Of a stretch of DNA of 64,000 bases, positions 1 through 7,794 are shown one piece after another. Position 1 is the first letter of the stretch. Each line of letters starts with the position of its first letter. The translations under genes and the position numbers were made by a program. Below the pieces are notes generated by a model. The model saw only the letters and a list, made by a program, of their open reading frames with translations, was not told the origin of the DNA and did no database searches. Origin of the DNA: Streptomyces caatingaensis (GTDB taxonomy: Bacteria; Actinomycetota; Actinomycetes; Streptomycetales; Streptomycetaceae); NCBI RefSeq assembly GCF_001187435.1, contig NZ_LFXA01000002.1, positions 868,001 through 932,000 of the forward strand, given 5' to 3'.

Positions 1-156
1 AGGACATTCGTAGGACCATGCCGCCGTCCGGGTCAATTCCTGCGCGATCTGTATATGCCCGGCGGAAGGTGCGCTGTCATAGCTCTGTCCAGCGCGGGTG
101 CCGGACGACGAACCGGTCACCCGCCCGTCGGCCCCCGTGAACGGGAAGGCAGGACC

Positions 157-726
157 ATGGGCAGAATCCAGCGCACGGCGATCGTCTCCGCCCTGACCCT
201 GGCCGTCTCCGGCGCCCTCGCGGCCACCGGGACGGCACGGGCGGACTCCGCCTACGACGACATCACCATGTACAAGCAGGAAAAGACGCAGTGGTGCTGG
301 GACGCCTCCGGGCTGACCATCGCCAAGTACCAGGGCTACGGCTCCACCCAGACCGACTTCTGCAACCGGGCCGCCCGCCACGACTCCAGCCTGAGCTGCG
401 ACAACCAGCCCGCCACCCTCCAGGACATGGCCTACGCCTGGGGCGACCTCGGCATGACCCACACCGGAACGGGCCTGTCCCGCGCGGCCACCTTCGACGA
501 GGTGCGCACGGACGTCGACGCCGCCCGTCCCGTCGCGGTCCGCATCGGCTGGAACTCCGGCGGCGGCCACATGAACGTCGTCTACGGCTACGACACGTCG
601 AACACCACCATCGGCGTGGGCGACCCCTGGCCCGACACCGACACCTACACATGGTGGAACTACAACGACTACGTGAGCAACAGCTCCTTCAAGTGGACCC
701 ATTCCCGCATCGGCATCTCCCAGTAA
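157..726 (+). CDS. Secreted papain-like cysteine protease (AvrRpt2/C39-like)
   Basis: Predicted exported protease of 189 aa. Residues 1-29 form a signal peptide (basic start, hydrophobic core, cleavage after A-R-A). The mature part has the papain-like layout: a QWCWDA motif with the likely nucleophile Cys47, a GGGHMNVVYGY block with likely catalytic His138, and a GVGDPWP block supplying an acidic residue. This arrangement is typical of the AvrRpt2-type papain-like family (related to C39). An earlier in-frame start at 55 exists, but ATG at 157 is preceded by an AAGGCAGGA ribosome-binding site and places the signal peptide at the N-terminus. Only 10 bp separate it from the next gene, so the two are probably co-transcribed. 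Substrate unknown. Confidence 0.85.
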   Translation: MGRIQRTAIVSALTLAVSGALAATGTARADSAYDDITMYKQEKTQWCWDASGLTIAKYQGYGSTQTDFCNRAARHDSSLSCDNQPATLQDMAYAWGDLGMTHTGTGLSRAATFDEVRTDVDAARPVAVRIGWNSGGGHMNVVYGYDTSNTTIGVGDPWPDTDTYTWWNYNDYVSNSSFKWTHSRIGISQ

Positions 727-736
727 GGCAGGCACC

Positions 737-1585
737 ATGCGAGACCAGAGAACGTCCACGCCGCGCCGGCCCGCCCGCCTGGCCGCCCTCCTCGCCCTCG
801 GCGCCTCCGCGCTGCTGCCCTTGGCCGGCCCGGCCGCCGCGGCCAAGGCCCCGGCGGACCTGCCCAACCTGCAGGCGGCCCTCGACACCCTCAAGTCGGC
901 CGCCACGCACGAGGCGATCTGCCGCTTCCTGAGCGCACCGCTCCCCGACGGTTCCACGAAGGGCCCGGTGCAGCTCCCCGCCAAGGCCGACCCGTGCGCG
1001 GGCCTGCCCTCCTTCACGATCAAGGACCCGGTCGCGCTGAACGAGATCACCCCGGAGTTCGCCGCCGGGACCGCCCAGCCCGTCCTCGCCCAGGCGGTCA
1101 GGCTCGGATACGCCGTGGCCGGGGTCAGCGTCACCGGCGGGCGCAGCGCCACCGTCCTGCTCGCCCCCACCGGCACCACCGGCTGGCACCTGGCCGCCGT
1201 CCGCGAGGGCGACACCGACGCCGCCTACGCGGGCAAGGGCGACGCGACCACGACCGTCTTCACCGAGCCGCAGATCCACGGCTACTACCAGCTGAGGCTC
1301 ACCACCGTCGAACCGCTCAACGACGCCGCCCGGCAGGGCCTCGGCGGCCAGTCGTCGGTCTCCCTGGCCGACTACCAGAAGCTGGTCAAGGCGCGCTACG
1401 CCGACAAGCAGCCCGGCTCGGACTACGACACCAAGGGCTACTCCAGCGGCTACAGCCCCCGGCGGACGCCCGACTCCTCCGAGCCGCTGCTCCTCGGCGG
1501 GCTCGCCGCCGCGCCGGCCCTGGCCGGCGGCGCGTTGCTGCTGCGCCGCGGCCGCCGGCGCCGCCGGCGCGTCACGGCCGGCTGA
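737..1585 (+). CDS. Secreted protein with C-terminal membrane anchor, partner of the upstream protease
   Basis: Unrecognised 282-aa protein. It begins with a signal peptide (about residues 1-36, ending in an Ala run), has an extracellular middle domain of about 210 residues with two Cys, and ends in a hydrophobic stretch (about 249-268) followed by a run of Arg. It should therefore be exported and held in the membrane by a C-terminal anchor; the usual LPxTG sortase signal is absent. It starts 10 bp after the cysteine-protease gene, so the two probably form a functional pair, for example a protease and its anchored partner or substrate. That role is inference from position only. Confidence 0.75.
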   Translation: MRDQRTSTPRRPARLAALLALGASALLPLAGPAAAAKAPADLPNLQAALDTLKSAATHEAICRFLSAPLPDGSTKGPVQLPAKADPCAGLPSFTIKDPVALNEITPEFAAGTAQPVLAQAVRLGYAVAGVSVTGGRSATVLLAPTGTTGWHLAAVREGDTDAAYAGKGDATTTVFTEPQIHGYYQLRLTTVEPLNDAARQGLGGQSSVSLADYQKLVKARYADKQPGSDYDTKGYSSGYSPRRTPDSSEPLLLGGLAAAPALAGGALLLRRGRRRRRRVTAG

Positions 1586-1693
1586 GGCCGGCAGGGCCCT
1601 GCCCGGCGCACGGCTCCCGGGCACGGCCGCCTGGGGCGAAGATCACAGCACCCGGCCCCGGGCGGCCCGGTCGCCGCCGTTTACGGTGAGCGG

Positions 1694-2374
1694 GTGCCGA
1701 AGTACCGCAACACGTTCCCGTCCGGCGCCGCCGGGGCCCTCGCGGCCTGGCGGCGCCGCGCCCTGTCGCGCGCCGTCCACCGCGGCTGGCGGTGGGTCCA
1801 GGACGCCGGCTCGGTGACCGCCGAGCGGCCCGGCCCGTACCGCTTCCGGCGGATCGGCGCGCACACGCGGCTCGCGTTCCCGCTCGGCACGGTCTTCGGG
1901 GAGCGGTGGATCGAACTCGGCGAGCACTGCATCGTCGGCGAACAGGTCACGCTCACCGCCGGGATGATGCCCGGACACGACCTCGGGCCCGACCCCGTCC
2001 TGCGGCTGGGCGACGGCGTCGTCCTCGGCCGCGGCAGCCATGTGATCGCGACGCGCGAAGTGACCATCGGCGACGACGTCTTCTGCGGCCCCTACGTCTA
2101 CATCACCAGCGACAACCACTCCTACGACGACCCGCACCAGCCCATAGGCCGCCAGTGGCCGCGCAGTTCACCGGTGTCCATCGGCTCCGGGAGCTGGCTG
2201 GGCGCCGGGGCCGTGATCCTGCCCGGGGCGCGGCTGGGGCGCAACGTCGTGGTGGCGGCCGGGGCGGTCGTCCGGGGCGAGGTGCCCGACCACGCGGTGG
2301 TGGCCGGGGTGCCCGCCAAGGTCGTCCGCCGCTGGGACGAGGAGCGGGGCTGGATCCCGGAGCCGCGGCGCTAG
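1694..2374 (+). CDS. Left-handed beta-helix (hexapeptide) acyltransferase
   Basis: A 226-aa acyltransferase of the maltose/xenobiotic O-acetyltransferase type. The C-terminal two thirds contain hexapeptide repeats of the left-handed beta helix (IVGEQV, VVLGRG, VTIGDD, VSIGSG, SWLGAGAVILPGARLG) and the loop TSDNHSYDD with the His expected to act as general base. It ends in the usual AGVPAKVVRRW segment. It would transfer an acyl group from a CoA thioester to a hydroxyl, perhaps of a sugar or cell-wall glycan; the acceptor cannot be told. The start is GTG with a weak ribosome-binding site. The gene lies 108 bp after the anchored protein and converges with the P450. Confidence 0.85.
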   Translation: MPKYRNTFPSGAAGALAAWRRRALSRAVHRGWRWVQDAGSVTAERPGPYRFRRIGAHTRLAFPLGTVFGERWIELGEHCIVGEQVTLTAGMMPGHDLGPDPVLRLGDGVVLGRGSHVIATREVTIGDDVFCGPYVYITSDNHSYDDPHQPIGRQWPRSSPVSIGSGSWLGAGAVILPGARLGRNVVVAAGAVVRGEVPDHAVVAGVPAKVVRRWDEERGWIPEPRR

Positions 2375-2384
2375 CCGCGGGGCG

Positions 2385-3596
2385 CTACCCCAGCGCCAGC
2401 GGCAGGTGCCGGGGGCCGCGCAGCACCGGGCTCGTACGGTACGGGGGCGGGTCCTCCAGCAGCCGGGGGCGGTCGAGGCGGGCGAGCAGCGTGGTGAGCG
2501 CGATCTGCGTCTCCAGGCGGGCCAGCGGCGCGCCGAAGCAGGCGTGCACGCCGCTGCCGAAGCCGAAGTGGACGTTGTCCTCGCGGGCGGGGTCGAAGCG
2601 GTCGGGGTCGGGGAAGCGCAGGGGATCGCGGTTGCCGGAGGCGAGGACGAGGATCAGGGGCGCCCCCGCGGGAACGGTGACGCCGCCGACCTCGACGTCG
2701 GCGAGCGGGGTGCGCTGGGGCAGCAGCTGCACCGGCGGTTCGTAGCGCAGCAGCTCCTCCACGGCGGACGGCATCAGCTCCGGACGCTCGCGCAGCCGCT
2801 CCAGCTCGGCGGGGTGGCGGAGGAGGGTGAGCATGCCGTTGGTGATGAGGTTGACGGTCGTCTCGTGCCCGGCGATGAGCAACAGGACCGCGGTGAGCAT
2901 GAGTTCCTGATCGGTGAGCCGGCCGTCCGGGCCGTCGTCGTCGGCGAGGCCGGAGAGCAGGTCGCCCGCCGGGTGGCCGCGGCGCTCGGCCGCCAGCCCG
3001 CCCAGGTACCGGCCCATGGCCAGGCGGGCCTCGTGCGCGGCGCGGCGCCGCGGGCCGGGGTCCTCCCCGGGCGTGAAGTCCAGGCCGGCGATGACGGTGT
3101 CGGCCCAGACGTGCACCTGGTGGCGGTCGGACTCCGGGACGCCGAACAGGTCGCAGATGACCGTGATGGGCAGCGGGAAGGCGAAGTCCTCGACCAGGTC
3201 GACGCGTTGCCGCCCGCGGAGCCCGTCGGCGAGCTCCTCGGCGACGCGCGTCATCCCGCCGCGGAGGGCGTCGATCCGGCCGGGGGAGTGCGGCGGCCCG
3301 AACGGCCGCATCGCCAGGCGGCGTTGGCGGTCGTGCTCGGGGTCGTCGATCCCGATGAAGGCCGGCGGCAGCCCTTCGACCGGCAGCAGGTCCGGATCGG
3401 GGGCGGTGCGCTTGCGCACGTCCGAGCTGACGCGCGGGTCGTGCAGCAGCGCCTCGATCTCGTGGTACGTGCCGACCAGGTACCGGCCGTCCTCCTGCCG
3501 CGCCACGCCGTGCTCGCGCAACTCGGCGTAGAGCGGGTACGGATCGGCGCGGGCGGCCGGGTCGGTGATCCGGCGGAAGAGGGTTTCGGAGGACAT
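2385..3596 (-). CDS. Cytochrome P450
   Basis: A 403-aa soluble bacterial P450 of the CYP105/107-like class. Visible landmarks are the I-helix AGHETT (242-247) for oxygen activation, the K-helix ExxR (Glu281-Arg284) and the haem loop FGSGVHACFG with ligand Cys353. It should monooxygenate a small substrate, probably a secondary metabolite or xenobiotic, using electrons from the ferredoxin encoded 28 bp upstream. No biosynthetic core gene is adjacent, so the substrate is unknown. Length and motifs are normal, with no sign of decay. Confidence 0.95.
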   Translation of the reverse strand: MSSETLFRRITDPAARADPYPLYAELREHGVARQEDGRYLVGTYHEIEALLHDPRVSSDVRKRTAPDPDLLPVEGLPPAFIGIDDPEHDRQRRLAMRPFGPPHSPGRIDALRGGMTRVAEELADGLRGRQRVDLVEDFAFPLPITVICDLFGVPESDRHQVHVWADTVIAGLDFTPGEDPGPRRRAAHEARLAMGRYLGGLAAERRGHPAGDLLSGLADDDGPDGRLTDQELMLTAVLLLIAGHETTVNLITNGMLTLLRHPAELERLRERPELMPSAVEELLRYEPPVQLLPQRTPLADVEVGGVTVPAGAPLILVLASGNRDPLRFPDPDRFDPAREDNVHFGFGSGVHACFGAPLARLETQIALTTLLARLDRPRLLEDPPPYRTSPVLRGPRHLPLALG

Positions 3597-3624
3597 GCGG
3601 GCTCCTTCGCGCCGGACCGGCCGC

Positions 3625-3828
3625 TCACTCCGCGCCGGCCGGCTCGCCGACGAGAATCGCCCGCACCGGACACGCCACCGCCGCCCGCAGCACCCGCTCG
3701 CGCTGCCCGTCGGGCACCCGGGGCGTGTACATCAGGGCCTCTTCACCGTGCAGTTCGAACACCTCGGGAACCAGGAACACGCACTGGGCGTACCCCTGGC
3801 ACCGGTTGAGATCCACCACGACCTGCAT
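3625..3828 (-). CDS. 3Fe-4S ferredoxin, electron donor for the P450
   Basis: A 67-aa ferredoxin starting at the ATG at 3828 (a longer in-frame extension has no ferredoxin character). Cys10, Cys16 and Cys53-Pro form the three-cysteine pattern of a single [3Fe-4S] cluster, with glycine/alanine (GYAQ) where a fourth ligand would sit. This is the standard small ferredoxin paired with actinobacterial P450s. It is first in a two-gene operon, with the P450 start only 28 bp downstream of its stop. Confidence 0.92.
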   Translation of the reverse strand: MQVVVDLNRCQGYAQCVFLVPEVFELHGEEALMYTPRVPDGQRERVLRAAVACPVRAILVGEPAGAE

Positions 3829-3926
3829 CCGGCCCGTCCCTTCCGTCCGCCCCTCCCTTTCTACGCCCTCCGGGCGGACGGCGCGGCAGGTGCTGCTCCG
3901 TCCGGGGCGGGGGAGGAGGGAACAGG

Positions 3927-4103
3927 ATGAGCCCGACGCAGCGCAGTCGGCCGGTCGACGCCCGTCAGAAGACCGTCGCACTCTTCAGCGAGCCCGAGAA
4001 CGGCCGGTACCGGCTGCGTGAGGACGTCTCGTTCGGTGAATCCGTGCACATTCCGGAGCCCTTCGGATTCGCGCTCGGAACCGGCGCCCTCCAGCCGTGC
4101 TGA
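3927..4103 (+). pseudogene. C-terminal remnant of a Uma2-family nuclease
   Basis: An open frame of 58 codons. Its text (KTVALFSEPENGRYRLRED, then FGESVHIPEPFGFAL) resembles the last quarter of actinobacterial Uma2-family (PD-(D/E)XK fold) proteins. The N-terminal catalytic half is absent and the upstream bases encode nothing related, so this looks like a decayed gene. A good purine-rich site (GGGAGGAGGG) precedes the ATG, so a short peptide could still be made. Family assignment rests on recall of the C-terminal pattern and is tentative. Confidence 0.5.
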
Positions 4104-4120
4104 AAGCGGCCGCCCCCGGC

Positions 4121-4984
4121 TCACCCCGACGCCAGCAGCACCGTCCCCAGCAGTGCGAGACCCGCGCCGGACGCCTGGACCGTGCGGAGCTTCTCGTTGA
4201 GGACGCCGCGGGCGGTGAGGGCCGTGACGACGGGGTAGAGGGAGGCGAGCACGGCCGCGACGGTGACGGGGCCGTGGTGGGCGGCGAGGCTGTACGTGCC
4301 GTTGGCGGCGACGTCGGCGAGGCCGACGAAGGCGAGGGCGGGGAGGGCCCCGCGGATCTCGGGGAGGCCGCCCCCGGGGAGGACCGCGGCCCCCCGGCGC
4401 GCGGCGGCGAGGAGCGCGCCGCCGCCCACGACCACGTTGCACAGCCGCTGGACGAAGAGGGCGAGGAAGAGGCCGGTGAGGTCGTGCGAGGCGTGGGCTA
4501 TCAGGACCATCACCGTGCCGAAGCCGGCCGCCGCGCCGAGGGTCAGGAGCAGGGACGTGCGGCCGACGGCGCTGCCCCCGCCCGGGCCGCTCGCCAGCAC
4601 CACCCCCGCCACGGCGACCGCGATGCCCGCGAACCGGACGAATCCCGGGCGCTCGCCGAGGGCCAGCCCCACGCCGATCGGTACGAGCACGCCGCCGAGC
4701 GCCCCGAGCGGGGCGACCACGCCCATGGGGCCGAGAGCCAGCGCCCGGTAGAAGGCGAGCATCGCCGCCGGTCCCACGACGCCCGCCGCCACCGCGTACC
4801 AGAGCTGCGGGCCCAGCTCCGACCAGCCGCCCGTGGCGGCCACGATCGCGCCGAGCGTCGCCACGGCCAGCAGCTGGGAGACGAGCACCACCGTCAGGGC
4901 CGGTATGCGCCGGGTCAGCAGCCCGCCGCCGAAGTCGGCCAGCCCCCACAGGAGGCTGGTGGCCAGCGCGAAGAGCGGTGTCAT
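4121..4984 (-). CDS. EamA-family (DMT) transporter
   Basis: A 287-aa inner-membrane protein with about ten hydrophobic segments and two EamA repeats, as in drug/metabolite transporters. The N-terminus is typical (LLWGLADFGGGLL). It probably exports a small metabolite or drug. It is divergent from the XRE-cupin regulator at 5078 with a 93-bp shared promoter region, so regulator and transporter likely form a pair. Substrate unknown. Confidence 0.9.
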   Translation of the reverse strand: MTPLFALATSLLWGLADFGGGLLTRRIPALTVVLVSQLLAVATLGAIVAATGGWSELGPQLWYAVAAGVVGPAAMLAFYRALALGPMGVVAPLGALGGVLVPIGVGLALGERPGFVRFAGIAVAVAGVVLASGPGGGSAVGRTSLLLTLGAAAGFGTVMVLIAHASHDLTGLFLALFVQRLCNVVVGGGALLAAARRGAAVLPGGGLPEIRGALPALAFVGLADVAANGTYSLAAHHGPVTVAAVLASLYPVVTALTARGVLNEKLRTVQASGAGLALLGTVLLASG

Positions 4985-5015
4985 CGGGTGAACCTCGCAG
5001 TACAGTGTGATGAAT

Positions 5016-5032
5016 GGTGGGGAGGCCCCACC
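5016..5032. promoter_or_regulatory. Inverted repeat in the EamA/XRE divergent promoter
   Basis: Perfect 7-bp arms GGTGGGG and CCCCACC separated by AGG, lying 31 bp upstream of the transporter start and 45 bp upstream of the regulator start. The position suggests an operator for the XRE-cupin regulator; this is inference. Confidence 0.45.
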
Positions 5033-5077
5033 CTAGTTCACTCCGCTGCACCGATCGACCACTATTTTGGATGGAAC

Positions 5078-5650
5078 GTGACGGATCTCGACCGGCTCAC
5101 CCAGTCGCTCGCCCGGAACCTCAAACACTGGCGGGCCGAGCGGAACTTCACGCTCGACGCCCTCGCGGCCCGCTCCGGCGTCAGCCGCGGCATGATCATC
5201 CAGATCGAGCAGGCCCGGACGAACCCCAGCGTCGGCACCACGGTCAAGCTCGCCGACGCGCTCGGCGTCAGCATCGCCACGCTCCTCGACCAGGAGCAGA
5301 CCGAGCCCGTCCGCCTCGTCCCCGCCGGCCAGGCCGTACGGATGTGGACCACCGGCTCCGGCAGCCACAACCTGCTCCTCGTCGGCGCCGAGGCCCCCGG
5401 ACCGCTGGAGCTGTGGGAGTGGCACATCGCCCCCGGCGACGGCAGCAGCTCGGATCCGCACCCGCCCGGCAGCGTCGAGATCGTCCGCGTGACGGCCGGC
5501 ACGCTCACCCTCGTCGTGGACGGGCAGGAGCACGCCGTCCCCGCGGGCGGCGCGGCGACCTTCGACGCCGGACTGCCCCACGGCTACCGCAACGACGGCA
5601 CGGAGCCGGTGGAGATGACGATGGTCGTCTCCGTCCCGCCCGCCCGCTGA
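5078..5650 (+). CDS. XRE-family regulator with C-terminal cupin domain
   Basis: A 190-aa transcription regulator. Residues about 8-65 form a helix-turn-helix of the Cro/cI type (LARNLKHWR, then SGVSRGMIIQIEQ), and about 110-185 form a cupin barrel (HPPGSVEIVRV, then GLPHGYRNDG) that probably senses a small ligand. The GTG at 5078 is chosen because it places the HTH at the N-terminus as in relatives. It is divergent from the EamA transporter and probably controls it. Confidence 0.9.
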   Translation: MTDLDRLTQSLARNLKHWRAERNFTLDALAARSGVSRGMIIQIEQARTNPSVGTTVKLADALGVSIATLLDQEQTEPVRLVPAGQAVRMWTTGSGSHNLLLVGAEAPGPLELWEWHIAPGDGSSSDPHPPGSVEIVRVTAGTLTLVVDGQEHAVPAGGAATFDAGLPHGYRNDGTEPVEMTMVVSVPPAR

Positions 5651-5667
5651 GCCCGTCCGCCACGTTG

Positions 5668-5943
5668 GTGGCCGTGCTCGCCGACACCGACCCGTTCCAT
5701 GCCTTCGAGGACGTACGGCCCGCGCTCGACCGGCTGGACCTGCTGGTGCCGCCCGTCGCCGACGCCCTGCGCGCCTGGCACGGCCCCGTCCCCGCCGAGC
5801 GGGTGCTGTACGTCGACACGGCCCCCGAAGTCGCCGACACCGCCGTGCTGGTGGAGCACTACGGCGCCGCGCTGCTGGAGCGGTCCGCCAACCGCGTGGT
5901 CGTCGCCGCCGGGCGGGCCGGGGCGACGACCCCCGCCGCCTGC
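5668..5943 (+). pseudogene. N-terminal remnant of a YbaK/EbsC-type aminoacyl-tRNA deacylase
   Basis: From GTG 5668 the frame resembles the first half of actinobacterial YbaK-like proteins (VPAERVLYVDTAPEVADTA, then LLERSANRVVVAA). The match stops near AAC at about 5940, where the family should continue with the TRADVNG and KASFA segments. After that the frame runs into sequence antisense to the lipoprotein gene. The catalytic half is therefore missing and the gene looks truncated by a deletion. It lies 17 bp after the XRE gene, so it may once have been co-transcribed with it. Confidence 0.65.
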
Positions 5944-6545
5944 GGATATCGGGCGGACCGGACGTGGGGCAGGACTTCTCCGCGCGCTTCCGGCGAACCG
6001 ATGACGAGAGCCAGGGAGCCGGCGCTTTCTGTCACGGACACGTTGCCCTTCCGGCCTGAGACGGGGGCGTGGTCCTCGGAGGAGTAATCGATCACCATCG
6101 CCGCCTTGCCGCAATACAGTGAGGCCCACGTGGACGCTCCGTCCGTACTTCTCGCGGAGGCGACGCTGTAAGGCCCGGCCGGGTAGTGTCCAGTCCCCTC
6201 CTCACCATTTCTCGGCCATGCCGAGGTGATGTCGATCGGCGATCGCCGGGAGCCGCCCGAGTCGGTCACGAGAAGGCCACAGGAACCCGCTCGCGTGTAC
6301 GCGATGAGACGGCGACGGCCCTTGCGCACCTCGGCGATCACATGAGGGTCCTCCACTTCACGTTCCCCGGGCGCAGGGGCCTCCTCCGCGGAGGGAAGGG
6401 CTTCACTCACGTCGACCGCTTCGAGCCGGCCGAGAGGGACGAATCTCTCACCGTCCTCCGTGGGGGCGGTGAGAGAGTCCGTGCAGGCGGTGAGAGAGAG
6501 CGCAAGGGCGGCCCCGAGGATCAGCTTTCGCGCCACCTGAGCCAT
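5859..6545 (-). CDS. Putative lipoprotein with a scarred C-terminus
   Basis: A 228-aa protein whose signal peptide ends in a lipobox (ALSLTAC), so it should be lipid-anchored outside the membrane. Start 6545 is chosen because AAAGGG lies 6 bp before it. The middle is an unrecognised Streptomyces-type secreted domain with two Cys. The last 26-30 residues (Ala/Arg/Ser-rich) are read antisense through the YbaK remnant, so the original C-terminus has apparently been replaced. Divergent from the Cys-rich gene at 6751. Confidence 0.65.
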   Translation of the reverse strand: MAQVARKLILGAALALSLTACTDSLTAPTEDGERFVPLGRLEAVDVSEALPSAEEAPAPGEREVEDPHVIAEVRKGRRRLIAYTRAGSCGLLVTDSGGSRRSPIDITSAWPRNGEEGTGHYPAGPYSVASARSTDGASTWASLYCGKAAMVIDYSSEDHAPVSGRKGNVSVTESAGSLALVIGSPEARGEVLPHVRSARYPQAAGVVAPARPAATTTRLADRSSSAAP

Positions 6546-6750
6546 GGGGAACCCTTTCATGAAGTCCGTACGGAACGGGCGGTCGTGGTCGATCGTATAG
6601 GGGCGGGTGGACAAGTCGCCCGCCCCGGGGCGAGGTTGGGCGGGACAGGCACATCAGCCCCGCCGGGGGCGCCGAATTCCGGCTCGACCGGGCCCGCGGT
6701 GACTGACCGGCGAGAGAAGAAGAGAAGAAGAGAAGGGGAAGGGATCCGCG

Positions 6751-7659
6751 ATGACCGACCCGGCCGCCGGACAGGAACACCGCAGCACGCCCGCCGTTCC
6801 GGCAGAGGAGAGCGGGTCGTGGCTGAGAGGGCACCTGCTGGAGACGGCCTCGGCGCTGTACCCGGACCGGCCTCCGGTGGTGGTCCGCGAGTGGACCGAC
6901 CCGGTACGGCTCCGCGACCCGGCCCCGGTCGGTCACCGCTTCCTGTCCCTCATGGCTGTCGGCGGGGACGACCGCCGCCCCTCGTCCCCCGGTCTCCAGG
7001 GCCTCCTGGACGCCTTCGCCGCGGCCGGCTGGACGGTGCGCCGACAGGCCCCGTGCGGTCCCGGGGAGAACGAGGCGACGGCCCGGCGCGGCCCTTTCCG
7101 GGCCAGGCTCTACGAGGGCGCCGGCCCCGGAATCCTGACGGTCACCGGCTGGACACCGGTCGTCTTCCCCGAAGAGCACCTGGCCCAACCCCACTTCACG
7201 CTCAGCACCGTTGACGTGGATACCGACGGCGTCCTCTGCGACGACTGCCACGGCTGGGGCATGTGCCTGCTCTGCGAAGGCAGGCCCTACAGCGGCGGCA
7301 GCGGCGGCTACGGGCGGTGCTGGTGTGCCGCGAACAACGCCGGGCCCGGCAACTGCGTGGAATGCGCGGGGCGGGGCTCCCTCCCCGCCGAGGCGATGTC
7401 CTGGAAGCGGAAGGAATACGGACTCCCCGAAGCCGACGACGGCGACACCGCCCGCCGGCCACCGGCCGAGAACGGTCACGACTCCAACACCCACGCGTTC
7501 ACCGACATCAGTCACCGGTCCTGCGCCTGCGGGGAATTCCGCTGCTTCTGGCGCAACACCGTTTCCGAAGCGGACGGGCGTCTTCTCTCCCGTTTCGTCG
7601 GCAGGTGCCAGGGATGCGCCGCGCGGCGCGCCTACGCGTTCACGCTTCCCCGGCGGTGA
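6751..7659 (+). CDS. Unrecognised Cys-rich protein with zinc-ribbon-like motifs
   Basis: A 302-aa cytoplasmic protein with no signal peptide. The first 150 residues are ordinary globular sequence. From about 158 it contains clustered cysteine pairs (LCDDCHGWGMCLLCEG, GRCWCAA, NCVECAGRG, reminiscent of DnaJ-type CxxCxGxG zinc fingers) and a final CACGEFRCFW...CQGC block. The protein probably binds zinc and may contact nucleic acid or protein. Start ATG 6751 follows a striking purine-only run (GAGAAGAAGAGAAG and GGGGAAGGG), a strong ribosome-binding site. It shares a 205-bp divergent promoter region with the lipoprotein. Function unknown. Confidence 0.75.
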   Translation: MTDPAAGQEHRSTPAVPAEESGSWLRGHLLETASALYPDRPPVVVREWTDPVRLRDPAPVGHRFLSLMAVGGDDRRPSSPGLQGLLDAFAAAGWTVRRQAPCGPGENEATARRGPFRARLYEGAGPGILTVTGWTPVVFPEEHLAQPHFTLSTVDVDTDGVLCDDCHGWGMCLLCEGRPYSGGSGGYGRCWCAANNAGPGNCVECAGRGSLPAEAMSWKRKEYGLPEADDGDTARRPPAENGHDSNTHAFTDISHRSCACGEFRCFWRNTVSEADGRLLSRFVGRCQGCAARRAYAFTLPRR

Positions 7660-7691
7660 CGTCCGACGCCCGAAGCAGGATTCCCGCGATC

Positions 7692-7743
7692 CGCGGAGTG
7701 ACCTCTCTGCGCGAAATGGCCTCGATACGCGAAGTGACCTCTC
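7692..7743. repeat. Three tandem CGCGRARTGRCCTC repeats upstream of the YigZ gene
   Basis: Imperfect direct repeats start at 7692 (CGCGGAGTGACCTC), 7710 (CGCGAAATGGCCTC) and 7729 (CGCGAAGTGACCTC), spaced 18 and 19 bp. They sit 50-100 bp before the ATG at 7795. The near-helical repeat spacing suggests multiple binding sites for one regulator. Role inferred. Confidence 0.6.
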
Positions 7744-7794
7744 GTCTAGCCTGATTCCAGCAGGCCTCCCGTTTACCGACCCTTGAAGGACAGG

